A stretch of DNA of 20,563 bases from NCBI GenBank assembly GCA_036401755.1, contig DASWUD010000243.1, positions 1 through 20,563 of the forward strand, written 5' to 3'. Source of the stretch: DASWUD01 sp036401755. Its GTDB lineage: Bacteria > Pseudomonadota > Gammaproteobacteria > Thiohalomonadales > Thiohalomonadaceae. The first letter of the stretch is position 1. Each line of letters begins with the position of its first letter. Positions 14,169 to 20,563 of this stretch are shown one piece after another. Below the pieces are notes generated by a model. The model saw only the letters and a program-made list of their open reading frames with translations, was not told where the DNA came from and did not search any database. The position numbers and the translations under genes are program-made.

Positions 14169-17100
14169 TTACGGTGCAGTGATACCGTTGGTGGTCAAGG
14201 TCTGGTTGCCATCGTAGTCACTAGTCATGCCTACGTTGACACCAAACTTATCACCACTGGTGAGGTTACCTGTGAAGCTGATATTCAGCGTCAGCGTCTT
14301 GCCATCCGCGCTCAGCACACCATAGGTCGCACTTGAGTTGACGATGGTGGCCGCGGCAAGCGTTGCTGGGAAGCTGGCAGTGATCTCCGATGCGCTCAAC
14401 TGCGTCGCCGACGCCGCCCCAAAGGAGGCCACGAGGTCGATGGCGTGGTTGGACTTGTAGGTCACGGTAAAGACACCCGCGACGTTGGTCGTCACAAAGC
14501 CCGCCGGAGTTTCCGACTCCAACGCCATCAAACCAACAGCATTGTAGAACGCGAAATTCACTGGAGCCACGCCAGCATTGACCGTTGCCATATCGTTACC
14601 CTGGAGGTCTTCGATATTGGAATAAACAACGATACCGTGAGTAGCGCTCGTAATGGCGCCTTCATCATAGGTACCGACGTTAAATGTGGCCGCCCAGTTG
14701 ATATCGCCACCCCAGTCCTCATCGAGGATGCGCAGCGTGGTCTTGTCAGCCTGGGCATTGAACGCACTGACAGTGGTCTGGCTCAGGGTGATCGGGTACG
14801 TCACTGATCCGTTGGCATTGCTGATAAGCAGCGTATCCCCCACCTTCGGTGCGATCGACTCGTTGAAGGTCAGCGTCAGGCGGTCACCCTGATAGACACC
14901 GCTGGTCACCATCGGCGGCATCAGGTCGCGCACGATGACCTTGGCGTTGCTGCCCACATTGGGCGTGGCCGCAGCATCGGTAACGACATTGCTGAGGTCG
15001 ATCACCTTGTCATGGTCGGTGTTGGCCAGGGTCATGATGTTGGCCACATCGACATTGACCAGGTCGGCGTTGACGGTAGAACCATTGTCCGTCACGAAGA
15101 CGTCGTTATGTGCCGTCCAGCCACCCAGCAGACCAGCGGTACCGTTGTAGCTCGGTGCAGTGCCGGTCAGGACGATATCCTCGGAGAAGGCGATACCGAT
15201 GGTGCGGCTCAGATGCGAGGCGAAGGCTGCATAGGCGGTCGCATCGTAGACCCCCGGAGTGGTGATATAGGGCAGGCCCGAAGCCGCATCAACCGTGTTG
15301 TAGTCGAGGAGCTCATCCTGCAGCACATCATCACCTAGGGGTAGGTTGGCGCCGCTGGTATTGATGTTGTCGAGCAGCCCCATGGTAATGTTCAGGTAGG
15401 GGGTACCGTTGGTGATGCCGCCCGGCTGGGTCAGTTCGCCGCCATTACCGAAGTCGCTGCTGATGCCCGAATCGAGGGTACCCAGGCCGTAGGAGTTCTG
15501 CAGTACGGTGGTCGGCTCGACATTGTCCTGCAGCGTTACAGCAACCGCGGTGCCGGAGAAACCAAAGTCATCATAGGGGGTGATGGTCAGCATATCACCC
15601 GGGTTGACATCGCCGAGCACGATGGCGACCTGGCCCTCTTCGGTGACGAAGTACTTGAGGTTGCCGTCCGCATCGGTAGTACCGTCAGTCTCCATGTTGG
15701 GAGTGACGATGTCGAGGGAGACGGAGTGCGGCGCGTTGAGGCGGGTCACTACGAAGGTGTAGTAGGAAGCGCCGGAGGAGGTGAAGGTCACCTGGGCATT
15801 GTCTGTATCCACAACAACAGCCTGCCCAGCAATGGCGCTCGCCAGTGCGCTGAGACGCTCGGCGGCATCGCTGCCACTCACATTGTCGTCGTTGTCAGCC
15901 GAGTTCATCTGCTGGAAGACGTTGGTGGCAGCGTCGGCATCCCACACGTCGTTGAAGGCGGGATTGAGGCTCTGCACCGCCGCCATGTCGTCCTGGAGGC
16001 CGAATGCATCGGTCTCTTCCTGCGCGGTGTTGGTCACGGCCAGTGCGTTGGTGTTGGTGTTGCCCCACGCCTGCATGTCGAGGCGCAGATAGACGGTGCC
16101 CACCGCGGAGGCGTCCTGGTCTACGTCGTAGGTGAAGGGATCGGTGATGCCGGCCGGCACGTCGGTGATGAGGTTGCCGGCCAGGTCATGCAGGTCACCC
16201 TGGGCGATGTAGATCTTGAGATTGGCGCCCGACTGGAACGGCTCGGAGGTGGTGAAGGTCACTGACTTGCCGTCGGCGGCAATGGTGCCCACTCCGCCCA
16301 CCACTGGGACGTAGACATTGTTGGTGGTGTCGCGCACATACATGGCAACGTCAGTGCCCGCGCCGGTCATCACTTCACTGAAGTTGATGGTGACACCGGT
16401 GGTACCGTCCACATCCTTGGCGAACATGTTGTTGGCAGCAAGGCCATCGACGCTGATGACGTAAGGATCGATGTCGTCCAGTGCGGTGATCAACTGGGCG
16501 CGTACGTTGCCGACGACGATCTCGTCGACTTCGTCATCGGTGGTGACGCCCTTGCCAGCCAACGAGGAATTGGCATCCACGGCGGTAACGCTATAGCCAC
16601 CCACCACAAAGCGCAGGTCGGAGTCGTTCGGCACACCGGTCAGGGTGAAGTTACCATCAGCACCTGATACGGTAGCAAACGGGATGGTGGCGTACGAGGT
16701 GGTCACACCGTTCTGCTGCTGTTCCTGGTTGACGCCGTTGACGGCCACCATGTCGAGCGCAATGCTGTGGTTGGTGATGAGCTCACCGGTGGCGGCATCA
16801 CGCAGGGTACCCTGCACGGTAGCATCGAGCTTTGGCAGCACGGCGGTGCCGGCCGAGGCGGAGTAGCCGGAGATGAAGGTGGTGACCTGATTGGCAGTCT
16901 GGTCGCCGGTAGTAGCGGTGGAGTTACCCTGTTCGTCGATCTGCGCCTGCGGGGTCACGGTCACCGTAGCGCCCAGATAGCCGGCTTGCCCTGCGGCAGG
17001 AGCGGGAGGAATGATGCTGATCTGGATAGCCTGGGTCTGTACGCCATCCAGCGAAGTGGTGCTCACCACCGCCACATCGTTGAACTGGTACTGACCACCG

Positions 17101-17345
17101 GCATTGGTGGTGGTCTTCTTGGCGCCGAGATAGACCGTCGCGCCGACGAGCGGATTGCCGTTGGTGTCCTGCACCACACCCATCACGGTACCCTTCGGGG
17201 CGGTTACCGACGCATAGGTGCCGCCGACCTTGGTATTGTTGGTGGTGGTTTCATCCCCATCGCCCACGCAGCCATGCATCATGGTGGCAGCGGAGAGCAT
17301 CAGGGCTACGCGCACTGCCGTAGCCAAAGTATTTTTCTTAAACAT
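14169..17345 (-). CDS. Large surface lipoprotein with carboxypeptidase-regulatory-like and Ig-like modules
   Basis: 1058 residues from the ATG at 17345, chosen because an AAGGAG site stands a few bases before it; an in-frame ATG 11 codons upstream has none. The N-terminus (MFKKNTLATAVRVALMLSAA) is a lipoprotein signal ending MHGC, with Cys26 the predicted lipidated residue and, as far as I can read, the only cysteine in the protein. The lipobox is not ideal (Met-His at -3/-2). Next come a carboxypeptidase-regulatory-like repeat (about 51-100, GVVQDTNGNPLVGATVYLG then GQYQFNDV), a second one (about 178-245, GTLRDAATGELITNH), an SbsA/Big_5 Ig-like unit (about 285-405, GVTINFSEVMTG, DLHDLAGN) and further Ig-like stretches (IGIAFSEDI, LTLTFNESIAP). 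The mature protein is very acidic, as is common for calcium-binding or surface proteins. An adhesin or matrix role is inference. It has its own terminator. Confidence 0.85.
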   Translation of the reverse strand: MFKKNTLATAVRVALMLSAATMMHGCVGDGDETTTNNTKVGGTYASVTAPKGTVMGVVQDTNGNPLVGATVYLGAKKTTTNAGGQYQFNDVAVVSTTSLDGVQTQAIQISIIPPAPAAGQAGYLGATVTVTPQAQIDEQGNSTATTGDQTANQVTTFISGYSASAGTAVLPKLDATVQGTLRDAATGELITNHSIALDMVAVNGVNQEQQQNGVTTSYATIPFATVSGADGNFTLTGVPNDSDLRFVVGGYSVTAVDANSSLAGKGVTTDDEVDEIVVGNVRAQLITALDDIDPYVISVDGLAANNMFAKDVDGTTGVTINFSEVMTGAGTDVAMYVRDTTNNVYVPVVGGVGTIAADGKSVTFTTSEPFQSGANLKIYIAQGDLHDLAGNLITDVPAGITDPFTYDVDQDASAVGTVYLRLDMQAWGNTNTNALAVTNTAQEETDAFGLQDDMAAVQSLNPAFNDVWDADAATNVFQQMNSADNDDNVSGSDAAERLSALASAIAGQAVVVDTDNAQVTFTSSGASYYTFVVTRLNAPHSVSLDIVTPNMETDGTTDADGNLKYFVTEEGQVAIVLGDVNPGDMLTITPYDDFGFSGTAVAVTLQDNVEPTTVLQNSYGLGTLDSGISSDFGNGGELTQPGGITNGTPYLNITMGLLDNINTSGANLPLGDDVLQDELLDYNTVDAASGLPYITTPGVYDATAYAAFASHLSRTIGIAFSEDIVLTGTAPSYNGTAGLLGGWTAHNDVFVTDNGSTVNADLVNVDVANIMTLANTDHDKVIDLSNVVTDAAATPNVGSNAKVIVRDLMPPMVTSGVYQGDRLTLTFNESIAPKVGDTLLISNANGSVTYPITLSQTTVSAFNAQADKTTLRILDEDWGGDINWAATFNVGTYDEGAITSATHGIVVYSNIEDLQGNDMATVNAGVAPVNFAFYNAVGLMALESETPAGFVTTNVAGVFTVTYKSNHAIDLVASFGAASATQLSASEITASFPATLAAATIVNSSATYGVLSADGKTLTLNISFTGNLTSGDKFGVNVGMTSDYDGNQTLTTNGITAP

Positions 17346-17457
17346 GTCAACTCCTTCGTTATTAATAACAACGTCCACTACAAAACGCCGTCTTCGCTAG
17401 CAAGAAAACGGGTACCTGAACTGCTATGTATCGATAGCATTCATGTTCTTCAGCCAA

Positions 17458-17499
17458 GGCTTGAATGTCTCCATCACATGGAGTGTTCAAGCCCTTTTT
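17458..17499 (+). other. Hairpin with T-run in the leader of the large lipoprotein gene
   Basis: GGCTTGAA (17458-17465) and TTCAAGCC (17486-17493) enclose a second paired block CTCCAT/ATGGAG, with a small asymmetric bulge. A run of five T follows on the plus strand, so it is terminator-like for plus-strand transcripts, though no plus-strand gene precedes it. On the minus strand it lies in the leader of the lipoprotein gene, about 110 bases before its start, and could be regulatory. Confidence 0.5.
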
Positions 17500-17546
17500 A
17501 ACCATGATTTTTAATGGTGAGATCATCCCGCCTTTATGGAAATTGG

Positions 17547-17810
17547 TTAATAGCCGTATTGTGCTGCTGATTTATTCGGATTGACGGTCTTCGCCCGCTG
17601 CGGGGCATTCGCAGCATTTCTGCGGGCCAAGGTCGAGGCGCTGCCTACAGCGTACTCGGTAATCATGTTGACATGGTTCGGGCCGGTCGTATGGGCGCAG
17701 GCATGCGCCTGGACGACACCGAGGGTGTGCGGGAGAAATCCAATCAGAGAGTATTCACTTGGAGCAATCGCTTGTTGTGATTGCATAGCTACACCGTCCA
17801 TGTAATTCAT
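17547..17810 (-). CDS. Probable small protein of unknown function, 87 aa
   Basis: Starts at the ATG 17810, which has an AAAGAG site four to five bases upstream. Most codons in the middle end in G or C, like real genes here. No signal peptide or membrane segment. The sequence is rich in His, Asn and Ala, with the notable segment QAHACAHTTGPNHVN (about 33-47) and a basic tail (LARRNAANAPQRAKTVNPNK). I recognise no family. It lies about 200 bases upstream of the large lipoprotein gene on the same strand, with a hairpin between, and could be co-transcribed. The frame is also open back to a GTG at 17864, but without a ribosome-binding site. A plus-strand frame across the same bases is less gene-like. 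Confidence 0.5.
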   Translation of the reverse strand: MNYMDGVAMQSQQAIAPSEYSLIGFLPHTLGVVQAHACAHTTGPNHVNMITEYAVGSASTLARRNAANAPQRAKTVNPNKSAAQYGY

Positions 17811-17864
17811 TTTTCTCTTTGTCGATTTATTAGGCATCATCGAGAACGGCAAGTCAAGAACCAC

Positions 17865-18340
17865 CCAGCACCACGTCTATGTCCACCGCCAGGATGGCGG
17901 TGCTCATTTCGAGCAGCCGATTAATTCGTTAGTAAAATACTCTGGTATAAACGTATCAACCAATACCCTGTGTCGAAAACCAACTAACCAGAAAGAAAGC
18001 ACCATTCGTTAACATTTTTTGTTCGCCAACGAGTACGACAAACATTACAGGTCAGGCGCCGCTTTTAATACCCCCCATTTGTGTCGCGACTGGTCCGCCC
18101 CACGTTTGTGTCATATATACGTATCTGCTGCCGTTTGTAGCTCTGCGACGAAACCTGTGTCGTATAACCAACACTGACATGACAGCGCATGACATTCCTT
18201 ACGCTGTCCACTAGAAGGAGGCTGACTGATTTACTCAATCCGCTGCATCTTTAGCTGCATTGGTAACTTTCGGGTGTTTAGACTAAATCAAAAGACATGG
18301 GGACCTCTGCGTCATGTATGCACACCCAAGTTACTTGTCA
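17865..18340. other. Gene-poor stretch with short repeats and possible decayed fragments
   Basis: No full gene is seen. Two similar direct motifs stand here: CCCCCCATTTGTGTC (18071-18085) and CCCCACGTTTGTGTC (18098-18112); TGTGTCG recurs at about 17970 and 18158. ATTCGTTA occurs twice (17923 and 18004). A 7-bp hairpin CACCGCC/GGCGGTG is at 17884-17902. On the minus strand, 17907-17854 is a 17-codon frame (MSTAILAVDIDVVLGGS) with gene-like GC-rich third bases but no clear ribosome-binding site; it may be a remnant. The motifs resemble ends of IS3-type elements from memory, but no transposase is present. Confidence 0.4.
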
Positions 18341-19684
18341 TCACTCACCGGGTAGAGGCATACATTGCGCGCAGGCGCCCAGTTGCTCTTCATACGTGGA
18401 CAGAAGCTGGGGTTTGCTCCGTTTCGCGATAGTTTCACCAAAACGCAGATACTCCTGACGAGCCTCTGACTGAGCGTGACAGCGGCAAGTGTCGATATTC
18501 TCGAAATTCGCCAGCAACACCTCCACAACCTTTCGGTCAAGAACCTTACGCTGCGCCAGATCCTGCAGTTGTTGTATCACGGCAACCTTGCCAAGGCTCT
18601 TTCGATAGGGGCGATCTTCAAGCAGGGCTGTAAAGACGTCCGCGATGGCGATAATGCGTGCCCCGAGCGGGATCGCCGCGGCGTGGTAGCGCCCCGGATA
18701 ACCATTGCCGTCAAGCCGCTCATGGTGCATCGAGGCCCAACTTCTGATCTCCTTGAACCCCTGCAGGGGCTCGAGGATGCGGTGGGTATGGTAGGCATGC
18801 GATTTGATGGTGCGAAACTCGGCACTGCTCAGCTTGCCCTCCTTTTGCAGAATTTCGAGCGGTATCACCAGCTTGCCGACATCATGCAGGTAACCGGCTA
18901 GCCTGATATTTCGACATTCGACTTCGGAAAAGCCGACCAGGCTCGCCAGTTCTGTAGCAACGCTGGCTACGCCACTGGAGTGCGTCGCCGTGAAATGGCT
19001 GCGAAAATCGACGACCCGTGCGACGAATTCGGCGAGCTCGAGCAGATCATTGTTATCCAGCTCCACCGAATGATTCCGGCAACTAGCGACCAGCTCACGC
19101 TCCAGTGTCGGCGATACCACATCCAGCCAGAAACTCTCACGCCAGGCCAGCTCCGCGAAGGCATCGACATGGTCAGGGTTAAATCGTGTACCGGAATCAC
19201 GTGCAATAGTGGCGACAATGCGGTCAACCTGTTCCAGCACAGGTTGACCCTTGTCGATCAACACCTCAATTCGATCTGCCAGATGTAACAGCATCGACTC
19301 CATCGCGACAGAGTGATGCTTCTCGTTGGTGCAGCGTTGACTGTACTCCCTATGGTGGTGACGTATTATTGTGGCGGCCACGAAAAAATGACGAAATTTG
19401 TTAAGCAGCAGATAGCCGGCCTCACAATGAGTATTGTCTTCTGCTTCATCGTATGAGCTCAGAAGATTGCGCTCGCTTACTGAAAATGAGCCTATGTCAT
19501 GCAACAGACCGGCGATGATCAGATCGTGTTGGGTCTTTAATGGCACACGCATCTCGCGCGCGATTTGACTGGCGATGTAAGCTACTCGTTTATGATGGCA
19601 GGCAACGCGTGCATCCATCTGATCAACGGCACTGGCGATGGCTATGACGAAATCGAGCAGAGTGATCGGATGGGTGGCGTACAT
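18341..19684 (-). CDS. HD-GYP domain protein with an extra N-terminal HD domain (probable c-di-GMP phosphodiesterase)
   Basis: 447 residues from the ATG at 19684 (GTGAG site upstream; two TTG codons just before it are possible but less likely starts). Two HD-type domains are in series. The N-terminal one has HD at 62-63 in LLHDIGSFS and a late RHHHRE, but no GYP block. The C-terminal one is canonical: YLHDVGK with His267-Asp268-Lys271, KSHAYHTHRIL, HHERLDGNGYPGR at 320-332 and IADVFTALLEDRPYRK. HD-GYP domains hydrolyse cyclic di-GMP to pGpG or GMP, so this protein should lower c-di-GMP. There is no recognisable sensor or receiver domain and no membrane segment. The C-terminus carries four clustered cysteines (TCRCH and ACAQC), which might bind metal. 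It stands alone, after a gap with regulatory-looking sequence. Confidence 0.92.
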   Translation of the reverse strand: MYATHPITLLDFVIAIASAVDQMDARVACHHKRVAYIASQIAREMRVPLKTQHDLIIAGLLHDIGSFSVSERNLLSSYDEAEDNTHCEAGYLLLNKFRHFFVAATIIRHHHREYSQRCTNEKHHSVAMESMLLHLADRIEVLIDKGQPVLEQVDRIVATIARDSGTRFNPDHVDAFAELAWRESFWLDVVSPTLERELVASCRNHSVELDNNDLLELAEFVARVVDFRSHFTATHSSGVASVATELASLVGFSEVECRNIRLAGYLHDVGKLVIPLEILQKEGKLSSAEFRTIKSHAYHTHRILEPLQGFKEIRSWASMHHERLDGNGYPGRYHAAAIPLGARIIAIADVFTALLEDRPYRKSLGKVAVIQQLQDLAQRKVLDRKVVEVLLANFENIDTCRCHAQSEARQEYLRFGETIAKRSKPQLLSTYEEQLGACAQCMPLPGE

Positions 19685-19735
19685 CAACAACTCACTGTCT
19701 TGTTTTTTTACTTGATCAGAACTTGGGACTCCTCG

Positions 19736-19754
19736 GCATTGCCATATGCAATGC
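19736..19754. promoter_or_regulatory. 19-bp dyad upstream of the HD-GYP gene (operator candidate)
   Basis: GCATTGC-CATAT-GCAATGC: seven-base arms that are perfect inverted copies with a five-base centre. It lies about 52 bases before the start codon at 19684 on the minus strand, a normal position for a repressor or activator site. The binding protein is unknown. Confidence 0.4.
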
Positions 19755-19847
19755 GCACGACAGGCGTCCGGTTAACCGTATAAATACCTGTATGGCTTCA
19801 GGAGACTTTTATTCGTCAATGGTGGGCTGGTGCAACACCAACCCTCA

Positions 19848-19861
19848 TTGATCTGGGTCAA
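19848..19861. promoter_or_regulatory. FNR/Anr-type box
   Basis: TTGATCTGGGTCAA matches the FNR/Anr consensus TTGAT-N4-ATCAA at nine of ten defined positions. It lies about 165 bases before the HD-GYP start and just beside an imperfect hairpin (GGGCTGGTG / CACCAACCC, 19824-19844). I could not place a matching -10 element on either strand at the usual distance, so its target is not certain. The whole gap 19685-20036 holds no gene that I can support. Confidence 0.45.
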
Positions 19862-20036
19862 AAGACAGTGCAGTGATAGGCAGCCGAACCGAGCGGAGAT
19901 CACCGCAGCTAATGAGGTATGTATTTCTTGCTGTTTTCTTGAGAATAAATATCAATACACTCAGCGATGTCGAGAAGGGTTTTGAGCATTTACGTTCCGT
20001 TTCGTAGTCGCTGTCACGCTGACCACGCACATTATT

Positions 20037-20534
20037 TTAATGGCCGAAGATCACGCCGATACCGAAATGGAAACGGGGGGCGCTCGATTCTCTGCCGTCG
20101 CGCGGCCAAAGGTATATCTCATCGGACTGCACCAAGGGGAAGGTATAGGGCGCCTCGCCCACCTTGCCCTCCATCACCTTTTCGATTTTGCCACTGATGG
20201 TGACCTGACGTCCCGGGGCGTAGTCCACCGCTTCGAGGTAATTGGCATTGCGGACGATAAAGCGGCCCTGTTCACTGCGGCTAATATCGGGGCGCTGCCA
20301 GCTGTCCAGCGGATAGGAGAGGATCTCCATCTCGGTATAGCTGGGCTCGTTGCGGGTGACGATGATGACTCCGCCCCACACCACCCGCGCGCCACCATGC
20401 GCAGCTGGGGCCGCCGCCGCCTGACTGGCCGTAAGGTTTGTCTCTACCTGGCTGGTGTCATAGCGCGGCCCGCTGGCACAAGCAGTCAAGCCGAGCAGGA
20501 GTAATGCTGTAAGGGCATGGGGAACATATTTCAT
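20037..20534 (-). CDS. Slp family outer-membrane lipoprotein
   Basis: 165 residues, the usual length of Slp (starvation-inducible lipoprotein) proteins. A lipoprotein signal ends in the lipobox LTAC with Cys19; Ala follows at +2, so the outer membrane is the expected destination. Landmarks of the family: VVWGGVIIVTRNEPSYTEMEILSYPLD (about 51-77), GRFIVRNANYLEAVDYAPGRQVTISGKI (about 90-117) and the late YTFPLVQSDEIYLWP (129-143). Slp proteins are made in stationary phase or stress; their molecular job is not known. The start has an AAGGC site upstream. It is the last feature in the window, and any promoter lies mostly beyond the end. Confidence 0.93.
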   Translation of the reverse strand: MKYVPHALTALLLLGLTACASGPRYDTSQVETNLTASQAAAAPAAHGGARVVWGGVIIVTRNEPSYTEMEILSYPLDSWQRPDISRSEQGRFIVRNANYLEAVDYAPGRQVTISGKIEKVMEGKVGEAPYTFPLVQSDEIYLWPRDGRESSAPRFHFGIGVIFGH

Positions 20535-20563
20535 TAGCTTGCCTTTTATGGATAGGGATAGCG

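Noticed and set aside
15726..17501. Plus-strand frames opposite the large lipoprotein
   Set aside because: His/Gly/Val-rich shadow translations; the minus-strand gene has a signal peptide, ribosome-binding site and terminator.
17581..17805. 74-codon plus-strand frame opposite the 87-aa gene
   Set aside because: No ribosome-binding site, Cys/Trp-rich shadow-like translation; the minus-strand frame has better signals.
19845..20030. 61-codon minus-strand frame in the gap before the HD-GYP gene
   Set aside because: No ribosome-binding site, composition not gene-like, and it would run over the FNR-type box.

Overview
The window reads as a chromosomal segment of a GC-rich gammaproteobacterium. 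The reasons are the asmA-like – mutY – yggX – tRNA-Phe block (an order also known from Pseudomonas), a tRNA with an encoded CCA end, a ridA gene in the same neighbourhood as recG, an Slp-type outer-membrane lipoprotein and an HD-GYP protein. Gene content and codon use would suit a Chromatiales-like or other environmental lineage, but the sequence alone does not fix the genus.

Layout. (1) 1-2424, plus strand: the 3' end of an AsmA-family gene, mutY and the Fe(II)-trafficking gene yggX are translationally linked (stop/start overlaps of 1 and 4 bases), followed by tRNA-Phe and a strong intrinsic terminator. (2) 2719-4994, plus strand: a mixed group with an exported DUF1287 protein, a short acidic protein, a DUF805 membrane protein and a YkgJ-type cysteine-cluster protein. 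(3) 4995-6503, minus strand: a three-gene unit, GIY-YIG protein – unknown 135-aa protein – glutamate racemase murI. It converges on the YkgJ gene with no intergenic base. (4) 6538-6867: non-coding, filled by four degenerate GC-rich palindromic (REP/BIME-like) elements. (5) 6967-10621, plus strand: ridA, then a tight run of a CHASE2 sensor adenylate cyclase, an exported SH3b protein and an exported M48 metalloprotease, which looks like an envelope-sensing/cAMP module. (6) 10801-11774: two small membrane or exported proteins of unknown function, the second visibly AT-rich. (7) 11943-14036: recG. (8) 14111-17810, minus strand: an intrinsic terminator, a 1058-aa lipoprotein built of carboxypeptidase-regulatory-like and Ig-like modules with a single cysteine, and a likely 87-aa small gene upstream of it. 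(9) 17865-18340: a gene-poor stretch with short repeats and what look like decayed fragments. (10) 18341-20534, minus strand: a protein with an HDIG half and a canonical HD-GYP half, a 350-base regulatory-looking gap (19-bp dyad, hairpin, near-consensus FNR/Anr box), and an Slp-family lipoprotein.

How the parts fit: most genes are housekeeping (DNA repair, cell-wall precursor synthesis, metabolite repair). The accessory content is second-messenger signalling (a cAMP cyclase and a probable c-di-GMP hydrolase) together with envelope proteins (SH3b, M48, the large lipoprotein, Slp). No CRISPR array, complete insertion sequence, prophage or recognised defence system is visible. The best candidates for something undescribed are the cyclase–SH3b–M48 cassette, the large single-cysteine lipoprotein with its small upstream gene, and the 135-aa partner of murI.
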